Shown: positions 1 to 5,829 of the stretch, in pieces
How the letters are laid out: every line of letters begins with the position of its first letter
How positions within the stretch are numbered: the first letter of the stretch is position 1
Assembly (NCBI GenBank): GCA_028678815.1
Contig: JAJRCS010000168.1
Location: forward strand, 1 to 6,430
Reading direction: 5' to 3'
DNA length: 6,430 nt
Source of the DNA: Methanomicrobiales archaeon
GTDB taxonomy: Archaea > Halobacteriota > Methanomicrobia > Methanomicrobiales > JACTUA01
Position numbers and translations under genes: made by a program
The notes under the pieces: generated by a model
Told to the model about the DNA's origin: nothing
The model's input: the letters and a program-made list of their open reading frames with translations, nothing else
The model's database searches: none

Positions 1-797
1 TCCAGATCCTCGATTGCCAGCCGAACATCCATGACTACATCCGGGGGCACCTCCCCGGTGCCCTCTTCCTCGAGGAGAATCATTTCCGCCTCTCCCGGGA
101 CCGGCCCGGGGTCTTCATCGCCCCCGAGGTGGCCGAGCTCATTTTCCGGAGGCTCGGGCTCCTGGCAGATCACCCGGTGGTGGTCACCTCGAGTTCGGGT
201 CCCCTCTCGAAGTGCACCACGTACATCGGGGACGGCCTGGAGCAGCCGATGCTCGCCTATACCCTCGCCCGGTACGGCCACCGGAAGGTGCTCATCCTGG
301 ACGGGGGGGTCGACCGGTGGCAGGAGGAGGGCCGGCCCCTCTCCCAGGCCTTCCCGAAGGCCGTGGAATCGGAGTACCGGGTCCAGCTCAGGCGCGACTT
401 CATCGTGGAGTACGGGGAGCTGAAGGAGATGAAGGACCGGACCGACGTCCTCCTCCTCGACGCCCGGCCCGCCCCCGTGTACGAGGGGCAGGGGCCCTGG
501 CCGAAGCCCGGCCATATCCCGGGGGCCGTGAGCCTCCCCTGGAAGAGCCTCATGGACCCGGGGAACCCGAAGCTCCTGAAGCCGGAGGAGGAGATCCGGG
601 CCATCCTCGCCGGGAAGGGGATCACCCCGGAGAAGACCATCGTCTGCTCCTGCGGGACCGGCCGGGAGGCGACGAACGAGTTCCTCCTCTTCCGGTTCCT
701 CCTCTCCTTCCCGAAGGTGAAGATCTACGAGGGGTCCTTCACCGAGTGGTCCATGTATCCCGAGAATCCCACGGTGACCGGGAAGGACCCCCGGTAA
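1..797 (+). CDS. Thiosulfate sulfurtransferase (tandem rhodanese), 5' end missing
   Basis: The reading frame is open from the left edge (first full codon at 3) to the TAA at 795-797, giving 264 visible residues. A GTG at 129 could start a shorter ORF, but the 42 codons before it encode real rhodanese sequence (NIHDYIRGHLPGA at visible residues 8-20), so the gene starts outside the window. Two rhodanese domains are seen. Domain 1 (about 1-118) has SSSGPLSK where an active loop would sit and looks non-catalytic. Domain 2 (about 128-258) has LLLDARP, then KPGHIPGAVSLPW, then the active-site loop CSCGTGRE at 215-222, and ends with a GSFTEW element. Family members move a sulfane sulfur from thiosulfate or mercaptopyruvate to cyanide or a thiol through a cysteine persulfide; the true donor and acceptor here are unknown. 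Two cysteines (C215 and C217) compete for the catalytic role. Whether an N-terminal signal peptide exists cannot be seen. It converges with the permease gene, 12 bases away. Confidence 0.9.
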   Translation, partial: QILDCQPNIHDYIRGHLPGALFLEENHFRLSRDRPGVFIAPEVAELIFRRLGLLADHPVVVTSSSGPLSKCTTYIGDGLEQPMLAYTLARYGHRKVLILDGGVDRWQEEGRPLSQAFPKAVESEYRVQLRRDFIVEYGELKEMKDRTDVLLLDARPAPVYEGQGPWPKPGHIPGAVSLPWKSLMDPGNPKLLKPEEEIRAILAGKGITPEKTIVCSCGTGREATNEFLLFRFLLSFPKVKIYEGSFTEWSMYPENPTVTGKDPR

Positions 798-812
798 TCC
801 CCCCTCCTTTTA
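798..812 (+). terminator. Possible pyrimidine-rich terminator after the rhodanese gene
   Basis: Directly after the rhodanese stop the plus strand is C/T only up to a run of four T at 808-811, with no hairpin. Archaeal termination needs only a U-rich stretch, so this could act as a weak terminator, but four T is short. It overlaps the last codons of the convergent permease gene. Confidence 0.25.
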
Positions 813-2195
813 CTCCACGGCCCGGTGGAGGAGCCGGATCAGGTTCGCGAGGAACAGCCGCTGCCTCTCCATCTTCCTCACAAAGATGGCCTCTTCGGAG
901 AGGAAGAGCTCCTTTAAGTGGTAGATATCCGTTTTCGGCGAGAAGAATACGTAGATCGGTATCCCCGCGAGGATGACGATGCTCCCCGCGAGCTTGTCGA
1001 AGGATGAAGTCGAGACAAGGAGGTAGAGACAGATGGCGACCCCGGCCCAGGGGAGGATCCACTCGCCCCGGAGCCTCTCCGTCTTGCCCCGGGAGAGGAT
1101 GGTGAGGGCGAGGCAGGTGAGGAGGAAGGAGAAGGCCAGGTTGAAGACCGCGAAGGAGATGAGGCCCTGGATCCCGGCGAGGAGGGAGAGGCCGAAGGCC
1201 AGCACCCCCTCGATGATGAGGGCTGCATACGGGGTCCCGGTGCGCGGGTGGATGAGGGCGAAGACCTTCGGAAAGAGCCCGTCGATGGCCATGGCAAAGG
1301 AGAGCCGGGCGGTCCCCAGGATCCCACTCTCATCGGAACCCGAGACCGAGACGAGGGCCCCCACGGTCATGATGGCGGCCCCCGCGGCCCCGAAGAGTGC
1401 CGCCCCGACAAGGATGAGGGGTGTCTTCGACACCGCGAGGACCTGCCAGGGTACCATCCCGAAGACCACGAAGTTTGTTGAGAGGTAGAAGGCCGTGACC
1501 ACGAGCATCCCCCCGATAATGGCCTTCGGAATGTTCTTCCCCGGGTCCTGCACCTCGCCTGCCGGGAGGGTACCCATCTCGAAGCCCGCGTACGCCCAGA
1601 AGATGAGGACGAGGGCGGTGCCGAAACCGGCGAACCCGAGGGGCGCGAAGGGGGTGTAACTGGCCAGGAGCCGGGCCGGGTGGAGAGCGAAGAACGCGAG
1701 CCCCGCGACGACGAGCGCGAGGAGGGGGAGGAGCTTCACGAAGGTCAGGATATCGTTCACCTTCCCCGCGGCCCTCACCCCGAGGATGTTCACGAGGGTG
1801 AGAACTCCCAGGAAGAGCCCCTTCACGAGGACCTCGCCCGTTGTGCCCAGGGGGACGAGGAACTCGAGGTACTGGACAAAGGCGATGGCAAAGACCGGGA
1901 GGGCGAGGATCTCGGCGATCCAGAGCGACCAGCCCGCAAGGAACCCGAAGAAATCATCAAAGGCCTCGGAGACATAGGCGAAGGGGCCCCCCACGCGGGG
2001 GAGGCGGTAACTGCAGTACGCAAAGACAAGGGCGAGGACGGTCGCGCAGACCGCCGCGGCCCCCCAGACCACCATGGCGAAGGGCCCGACGAGCCCCGCG
2101 GTGAGGGCCGAGGCGATGTAGATGTCCGCCCCCACGATGGAGCCGACGACGATGTTCGTCAGGTCGAAGAGGGTGAGGTCGCGCCGGAGCTCCAT
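810..2195 (-). CDS. APC-superfamily amino acid/polyamine-type permease
   Basis: A 461-residue integral membrane protein, the usual length for the APC (LeuT-fold) family, with about 12 hydrophobic segments. Family landmarks are in order. TM1 is broken by GSIVGADIYIAS (18-29). TM3 carries GGPFAYVSEAF (69-79) and FLAGWSLWIAEI. TM6 reads FWAYAGFEMG (199-208), followed by the loop AGEVQDPGKNIPKAI (212-226). The TM8 region is SGSDESGILGTARLSFAMA (285-303), followed by GLFPKVFALIHPRTGTPYAA. The protein ends in a charged cytoplasmic tail of about 40 residues. Such proteins take up or exchange amino acids or amines using ion gradients; the substrate cannot be read from sequence. The TM1 loop has GAD where many relatives have GSG. 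The ATG at 2195 opens the conserved N-terminus; no good Shine-Dalgarno precedes it, and a TCATATGG about 28 bases upstream could be a weak TATA box for a leaderless start. It lies 44 bases after the DMT gene on the same strand, so co-transcription is plausible. Confidence 0.92.
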   Translation of the reverse strand: MELRRDLTLFDLTNIVVGSIVGADIYIASALTAGLVGPFAMVVWGAAAVCATVLALVFAYCSYRLPRVGGPFAYVSEAFDDFFGFLAGWSLWIAEILALPVFAIAFVQYLEFLVPLGTTGEVLVKGLFLGVLTLVNILGVRAAGKVNDILTFVKLLPLLALVVAGLAFFALHPARLLASYTPFAPLGFAGFGTALVLIFWAYAGFEMGTLPAGEVQDPGKNIPKAIIGGMLVVTAFYLSTNFVVFGMVPWQVLAVSKTPLILVGAALFGAAGAAIMTVGALVSVSGSDESGILGTARLSFAMAIDGLFPKVFALIHPRTGTPYAALIIEGVLAFGLSLLAGIQGLISFAVFNLAFSFLLTCLALTILSRGKTERLRGEWILPWAGVAICLYLLVSTSSFDKLAGSIVILAGIPIYVFFSPKTDIYHLKELFLSEEAIFVRKMERQRLFLANLIRLLHRAVE

Positions 2196-2218
2196 ATACG
2201 GTGGAGACTTGCGCCCGT

Positions 2219-2236
2219 CCCATATGAGGGTATGGG
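2219..2236. repeat. Short inverted repeat between the two transporter genes
   Basis: CCCATA at 2219-2224 and TATGGG at 2231-2236 are perfect complements around a 6-base spacer, in the 44-base gap between the DMT stop and the permease start. It could form a weak mRNA hairpin or be a protein-binding site. Its inner arm overlaps the TATA-like TCATATGG. Chance is a fair explanation for a 6-base stem. Confidence 0.35.
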
Positions 2237-2239
2237 TTC

Positions 2240-3097
2240 CTAAACGGTGCTGAGAACGATGAGGGCCGCGCCCCCGATCATGATGCAGGCCCCGGTGATC
2301 CGGAACCCCATCTCGCCCTCCCGGAAGAGGAGGCCGCCGAAGAGGACGGCAAAGAGGATGGAGAGCCGCTTCACGGCGATGACGAAGGGAACGATCTGCT
2401 GGGTATAGGCGAGGTTGATGGCGATGGCCTCGAGGGTGAGGACGGGCCCGAGGAGGAGGCAGGCCCTGAGAGCCGCCGGACGGGGGGCTTTTCCCAGGCT
2501 CCCCCGCCAGAGGGCCAGGGCGAGGAAGGCGCCCCCGATGACCAGGCAGACGAGGGAGGACCCGAAGACCGGGTCCGAGGCGAGGACCACGGCCTTGTCG
2601 AAGGGGAGGGCGAGGCTGTAGAGGAAGGCCACGGCGAGCATGGCGAGGATCCCCCGCCGCTCCTCCCCCTGGAACCGCCGGGCCCTCGCGGCAGGGACGT
2701 GCATCACGAGGGACCCGGCCACGATGAGGAGGATCCCGAGCGCACCGGCCGGGGTCGCCACCTCCCCGAGGACGAGCCAGGAGGAGCCCATGAGGAAGAC
2801 CAGGGTGAAGGTGATGAGGGGGACGGAGAGGGAGAGGTCGGTCCTCCGGAGGGAGTAGAAGACGAGGAGGGCGGCGATGATGTTCAGGGTCCCCGTGGCG
2901 AGAACGGAAGGGAGGAGGGCCGGCCCGACGGGGGGTATCCCGTGCACGAGGGAGACGAGGAGGAGCAGCGCCGACGCCGAGAGGAAGGTCGCCGCCGCGA
3001 GGACCTCGTCCGCGAGGGACGGGAGGAACTGCTTCACGAGGGCATAGTAACCGGCGTCCAGGATGGCCGCGAACAGCACGAGGGCCACCCAGAGCAT
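2240..3097 (-). CDS. DMT-superfamily (EamA-like) transporter
   Basis: A 285-residue very hydrophobic protein with ten predicted membrane helices in two halves of five, the size and architecture of EamA/DMT transporters. Each half ends in the family pattern. The first is FYSLRRTDLSLSVPLITFT followed by SSWLVLGE (80-112). The second is VIAVKRLSILFAVLFGGLLF followed by REGE (239-262). A short charged loop, ARARRFQGEERRG (137-149), separates the halves. EamA proteins export or import amino acids, sugars or other small metabolites; no substrate can be named. The ATG at 3097 is chosen because it opens the first helix and GGGGAGAG sits about 8 bases upstream (3106-3113). A TATA-like box lies in the divergent spacer. 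The gene is probably the first of a two-gene unit with the permease downstream. Confidence 0.9.
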   Translation of the reverse strand: MLWVALVLFAAILDAGYYALVKQFLPSLADEVLAAATFLSASALLLLVSLVHGIPPVGPALLPSVLATGTLNIIAALLVFYSLRRTDLSLSVPLITFTLVFLMGSSWLVLGEVATPAGALGILLIVAGSLVMHVPAARARRFQGEERRGILAMLAVAFLYSLALPFDKAVVLASDPVFGSSLVCLVIGGAFLALALWRGSLGKAPRPAALRACLLLGPVLTLEAIAINLAYTQQIVPFVIAVKRLSILFAVLFGGLLFREGEMGFRITGACIMIGGAALIVLSTV

Positions 3098-3105
3098 ACC
3101 GGGTA

Positions 3106-3113
3106 CTCTCCCC
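3106..3113 (-). promoter_or_regulatory. Shine-Dalgarno-like site of the DMT transporter gene
   Basis: Read on the minus strand this is GGGGAGAG, 8 bases before the ATG at 3097, complementary to the pyrimidine-rich 16S rRNA tail. If the nearby TATA box sets transcription start about 25 bases downstream, the site would fall outside the mRNA. Either this site or that box is therefore not used as read. Confidence 0.45.
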
Positions 3114-3119
3114 GCGGCC

Positions 3120-3129
3120 GCTTATAAGC
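3120..3129. promoter_or_regulatory. Palindromic TATA-like box in the divergent spacer
   Basis: GCTTATAAGC is a perfect 10-base palindrome and the only clearly AT-rich core in a GC-rich spacer between the divergent DMT and lipoprotein genes. Archaeal TATA boxes lie about 25 bases before the transcript start. Leftward this places the start near 3099, almost on the DMT ATG at 3097. Rightward it places the start near 3150, upstream of the GTG at 3168 but past the ATG at 3141. No A-rich BRE is clear on either side. Confidence 0.45.
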
Positions 3130-3140
3130 TGATAACCTTC

Positions 3141-4304
3141 ATGGGGACGCCGGCGAAAGCTTCACCTGTGGCATACGCACGGATCGGGATCCTGCTCCTC
3201 GTCATCGCCTGCCTCGCGGCGGGGTGTTCCTCCCCCGGCCCGGCCGGGGAGCCCCCCGCTCCAACGACGGTTCCCCCGGAAACCACCGCCGTGACCACGG
3301 CACCGCCGGAGACCACCCCCGTTGAGACCACCGCCGTCCCGACAGCCCTGCCCATCCGGGGGGACGTCACCCGGGTCTCCTTCAGCTTCAACTCGACCGG
3401 TGACCTGCACCGGGTCACCCTGGACGTGCCTGCCCTCGACCGGGGCGGGGGGAGGGACTGCCCCCTCACCTCCTGGCACGCCGGCGACGAGGAGCGCCTC
3501 GCCGCCTACTATACCGGCATCTTCACGGACCCGGCCGGGGATGCCCTCTATGACCCGCTCCTCTCCCAGCTCCAGCGGTATAAGCGCATGGACGGGCTGA
3601 ACGACGACGAGTACCTCGAGCTCCTGGTGCACTTCGTCCAGGGGATCCCCTATGACCCGGACGCCCCGTCCTGCCCCCGCACCCCCGCCGGGGTCGTCCT
3701 GGACGGGAAGGGGGACTGCGACGAGAAGAGCCTGCTCCTCCTCGGGCTCCTCTACCGGGAGGGGTACGACTCCGCCATCCTCCTCTTCCCGGCGAGGCAG
3801 CATGCCACCGCCGGCATCCGGATCGCGAGCTTCAACCAGCCGTCCTTCCGGATCTTCGGGGAAGGCAGCCGGAGGTACGTGTACATCGAGACGACCCGGC
3901 CGAGCTTCATCGGCCTCTACCCCGACGAGTTCGCCACCGAGGACCCCGTGGTCATCCCCTCGGGGAAGGGGAACCTCACCTACCGGGCGGTGAACGACGT
4001 GATGCACATCGTCTCGACCCAGAAGCGGATGGAGGAGAGGATGAACTGGCTTGCCACCACGGGGAACGGGATGGTCCCGGAGATCAACCTGCTCGTGGAC
4101 CGGCTCAGCGAAGGGGCCTATGACACGCAGGAGGAGTTCGATGCCGATTATTCCCGGTACAACGAGCTCGTCACCAGGTACAACGGGTATTACGCGGACT
4201 TCACGAAGATACGGGAGGTCTACCGGTTCATCCTGGAGCACCAGGACGACCGGCGGGGGGTGTCCGGCCGGATCGAGAACTCCAAGGTGGAGAACCTCCT
4301 CTGA
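3141..4304 (+). CDS. Lipoprotein with transglutaminase-like domain
   Basis: 387 residues from the ATG at 3141. The frame is open back to 3063, but that would overlap the divergent DMT gene. A GTG at 3168 (residue 10) gives a more compact signal peptide and fits the TATA box better, so the start is uncertain. The protein begins with a hydrophobic stretch (15-27) and lipobox LAAGC, with C29 the likely lipidated residue. A Thr/Pro-rich linker (about 32-71) of surface-lipoprotein type follows. The middle is transglutaminase-like: helix ELLVHFVQGIPYD, then GKGDCDEKSLLLLGLLYREG with C193, then ARQHATAGI with H221, then YVYIETTRP with E250. These form a plausible Cys-His-Glu triad. The last 90 or so residues are polar and helical, perhaps coiled coil. 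Archaeal members are usually uncharacterised; a cell-surface peptidase, amidase or crosslinking role is possible. It converges with the Usp-GNAT gene. Confidence 0.85.
   Translation: MGTPAKASPVAYARIGILLLVIACLAAGCSSPGPAGEPPAPTTVPPETTAVTTAPPETTPVETTAVPTALPIRGDVTRVSFSFNSTGDLHRVTLDVPALDRGGGRDCPLTSWHAGDEERLAAYYTGIFTDPAGDALYDPLLSQLQRYKRMDGLNDDEYLELLVHFVQGIPYDPDAPSCPRTPAGVVLDGKGDCDEKSLLLLGLLYREGYDSAILLFPARQHATAGIRIASFNQPSFRIFGEGSRRYVYIETTRPSFIGLYPDEFATEDPVVIPSGKGNLTYRAVNDVMHIVSTQKRMEERMNWLATTGNGMVPEINLLVDRLSEGAYDTQEEFDADYSRYNELVTRYNGYYADFTKIREVYRFILEHQDDRRGVSGRIENSKVENLL
3270..3329 (+). repeat. Two imperfect 30-base repeats encoding a Thr/Pro linker
   Basis: Residues 44-53 (VPPETTAVTT) and 54-63 (APPETTPVET) of the lipoprotein are tandem versions of one 10-residue unit, encoded by similar but diverged 30-base stretches. 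A partial third unit follows. Such linkers hold a folded domain away from the membrane and are often glycosylated in archaea. Confidence 0.6.
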
Positions 4305-4311
4305 TGGGAAC

Positions 4312-4342
4312 CTGCCTGGCTGAAGCCCCTTCTGGCAGGCAG
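4312..4342. terminator. Hairpin between convergent genes, possible two-way terminator
   Basis: CTGCCTG (4312-4318) pairs with CAGGCAG (4336-4342). Inside it GAAG (4322-4325) can pair with CTTC (4329-4332) around a CCC loop, with a small internal mismatch between. It starts 8 bases after the lipoprotein stop, in the spacer before the convergent Usp-GNAT stop at 4399. No U-run follows on either strand, so it is not a standard archaeal terminator. It may instead stabilise mRNA ends. Nothing else is evident in 4343-4398. Confidence 0.4.
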
Positions 4343-4398
4343 TAACCGTCGGGGACTCCCTCATCCGACCGGGATCGCAGGGGTAACTGCTGGCGCCC

Positions 4399-5694
4399 TC
4401 ACCGGGCCCGGCGCACCATCGGCTGCACCTGGGCCGTCTTCATGTCCCCCATGGCGAAGGAGTACCGGTCCCGGATGGTCTTCGGGAGTTCCTGCTCGGG
4501 GATGGACTCGAACCCGAAGGTGTGGTAGAAGGGGACGAGCTCAAGGGTCGAGTGCATGAAGAGGGTCTCCGTCTGGAAGGCCTCCATGAGGGCTGCCATG
4601 GCCTTCCGGGCATACCCCCGGTTCCGGAATTCCGGGAGGATGAAGACCCCGTCGACCTCCAGGCCGTCCGGGTGCCTCCGGCACCGGGCCACCCCGGCCG
4701 GCACCCCGTCCACGAAGGTCGCGAAGATCCGGTCGGTCTTCCGGTCGGCCGTCTGCTGGTGGTACTTCTGCCAGACCTCCCCGGCGATGGCGAACTCCTC
4801 CGGGGCGAGCTCCCGGGTCACCACCTCGTAGTGGAGCACCGGGTACCGGACGAGGACCGGCTGCCGCGCCTTCTCCGCCACCCCGGCTGCCGTGCGGCCT
4901 ATCCCGATGGCCTGGACGTAGTCCTTCTTCCCGAACCGGGTGAGGATAACGAGGGAGGCGTCCTCCTTCTCTGCCGTCCCGAGGATGACCTCCGCCGGCG
5001 TCCCCTCCGACACGATGATCCGGGCCCGGACTCCCGTTTCCTCCAGCCGGTCCTTCATCTCTCCCAGGCGCTTCTCCGCGTTTGCCCTCGCGATGGCGCG
5101 GGGTTCCTCGTGCTCCTCCTCAGGGAGGACATGGAGGAGGACCACCTCGCCGATGCGGCCCATCGAAGGGATGGCCTCCACGGTGTCGAGGGACGGCTTC
5201 GAGAAGTCCACCGGGCAGAGGACCTTCGCGAAGGTCGAGCGGCAGTACTTCGCGAGGGCGTCCCCCCGCTCGAGGTCCCGGTCATGGACGAGGAGGACGC
5301 CGGTCCGGGCGTCCTTCAGGACGGCGGCCGAGACCGACCCGAGGAGGAGGTTCCGGAAGGTCCTGCCCTTCGCCCCGACGGCGATGAGGTCGACCTTCTC
5401 CTGTGCGGCGACCGCGAGGATGGTCTCTGCCACGTCGTCCCGGACCCGCTCGTGGACGAGGAGCCGGACGGCGAGGCCGGGCCGGACGATCCACTTCTTC
5501 AGCCCCTCCAGCTGGAGGAGGGACTCCTGGATCCGGGTCTCCACGGTGTGCTGGCCCCTGTTTTCGTTGTTCATCCCCGCCTCGAGGACATGGAGGAGGA
5601 GGAGGTCCGCGATCCCCGGGACCTCGGCGATGCACTGGAAGGTCCTTTCCGCATGGGCCGAGAAGTCGGTGGGGAGGAGCACCCGGGGAAACAT
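4399..5694 (-). CDS. UspA-UspA-GNAT fusion protein
   Basis: 431 residues from the ATG at 5694, chosen because MFPRVLLPTDFS is a typical universal stress protein opening. The frame is open back to 5787, but those residues look like untranslated sequence. Domain 1 (about 1-137) is UspA-like, with a nucleotide-binding motif G107-x2-G110-x8-G119-S120, one residue shorter than the common G-x2-G-x9-G(S/T). Domain 2 (about 154-285) begins FAKVLCPVDFS and ends QPVLVRYP. Its motif is degenerate: TRFGKKDYVQAIGIGRT replaces G-x2-G, so it may not bind ATP. Domain 3 (about 298-431) is a GNAT N-acetyltransferase: VDGVFILPEF, then the acetyl-CoA loop R357-N-R-G-Y-A362, then LVPFYHTFGFE with Y390 as the usual general acid. 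The protein is cytoplasmic, with no signal or membrane segment. It is probably a stress- or nucleotide-responsive acetyltransferase; its substrate is unknown. A TATA-like box 26 bases upstream suggests a leaderless mRNA. Confidence 0.88.
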   Translation of the reverse strand: MFPRVLLPTDFSAHAERTFQCIAEVPGIADLLLLHVLEAGMNNENRGQHTVETRIQESLLQLEGLKKWIVRPGLAVRLLVHERVRDDVAETILAVAAQEKVDLIAVGAKGRTFRNLLLGSVSAAVLKDARTGVLLVHDRDLERGDALAKYCRSTFAKVLCPVDFSKPSLDTVEAIPSMGRIGEVVLLHVLPEEEHEEPRAIARANAEKRLGEMKDRLEETGVRARIIVSEGTPAEVILGTAEKEDASLVILTRFGKKDYVQAIGIGRTAAGVAEKARQPVLVRYPVLHYEVVTRELAPEEFAIAGEVWQKYHQQTADRKTDRIFATFVDGVPAGVARCRRHPDGLEVDGVFILPEFRNRGYARKAMAALMEAFQTETLFMHSTLELVPFYHTFGFESIPEQELPKTIRDRYSFAMGDMKTAQVQPMVRRAR

Positions 5695-5715
5695 ACTACG
5701 AGGTGGGAACCGGGT

Positions 5716-5723
5716 TTCATAAA
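5716..5723 (-). promoter_or_regulatory. TATA-like box of the Usp-GNAT gene
   Basis: Read on the minus strand this is TTTATGAA, centred about 26 bases before the ATG at 5694. That is the usual archaeal TATA-to-start distance if the transcript begins at or next to the ATG. No Shine-Dalgarno lies in the 20 bases before the ATG, which agrees with leaderless translation. A BRE is not obvious. Confidence 0.45.
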
Positions 5724-5785
5724 GGAGATGGAATTGAAATGCGGTCCGGGAAGAACTGAGAGAAATCCCTGCTGAATTGCCGCTC

Positions 5786-5813
5786 AAAAAAAGAGGAGAT
5801 CCCCCGGAGGGGG
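5786..5813 (-). terminator. Hairpin plus poly-U terminator of the Cys-rich protein gene
   Basis: On the minus strand CCCCC (5813-5809) pairs with GGGGG (5805-5801) around a 3-base loop. It is followed by ATCTCCTC and a run of seven T (5792-5786). It begins about 16 bases after the TAG of the upstream minus-strand gene. The U-run alone would suffice for archaeal RNA polymerase; the GC stem resembles a bacterial intrinsic terminator. It separates this gene from the Usp-GNAT promoter. Confidence 0.65.
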
Positions 5814-5818
5814 TGTTC

Positions 5819-5829
5819 GACCTTCGGTC
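5819..5829 (-). repeat. Small stem-loop directly after the stop codon
   Basis: GACC and GGTC (4-base arms, 3-base loop) lie immediately downstream of the TAG at 5832-5830. With the GC hairpin next to it, this makes a double stem at the 3' end of the transcript. A 4-base stem is weak evidence on its own. Confidence 0.25.

Noticed and set aside
129..797. GTG at 129 as the start of the rhodanese gene
   Set aside because: The 42 codons before it in the same frame encode conserved first-domain sequence, so the gene is cut by the window edge.
1680..2243. A 187-codon charged frame on the plus strand opposite the permease
   Set aside because: It reads as the reverse complement of membrane helices, turning hydrophobic codons into E, D, G and R. 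There is no start signal or domain.
2699..3127. A 142-codon Glu/Gly-rich frame on the plus strand opposite the DMT gene
   Set aside because: It is almost only E, G, D, R and H, the reverse image of hydrophobic helices. No domain is visible.
3063..3140. Upstream ATG at 3063 as the lipoprotein start
   Set aside because: It lies inside the divergent DMT gene and upstream of the likely promoter, and it puts 26 non-signal residues ahead of the signal peptide.
3162..4364. A 400-codon open frame on the minus strand opposite the lipoprotein gene
   Set aside because: Its product is a low-complexity mix of G, P, E, D, V and R with no hydrophobic pattern. It lies fully opposite a convincing transglutaminase-like gene. 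Long antisense frames are expected at this GC content.
4522..5775. A 417-codon open frame on the plus strand opposite the Usp-GNAT gene
   Set aside because: The product is rich in E, D, G, R and P without any recognisable domain, and the opposite strand encodes three clear domains. It is a composition artefact.
5695..5787. N-terminal extension of the Usp-GNAT protein up to 5787
   Set aside because: The 31 extra residues have no Usp similarity, and they would cover the TATA-like box and abut the terminator of the previous gene. MFPRVLLPTDFS at 5694 is the natural start.
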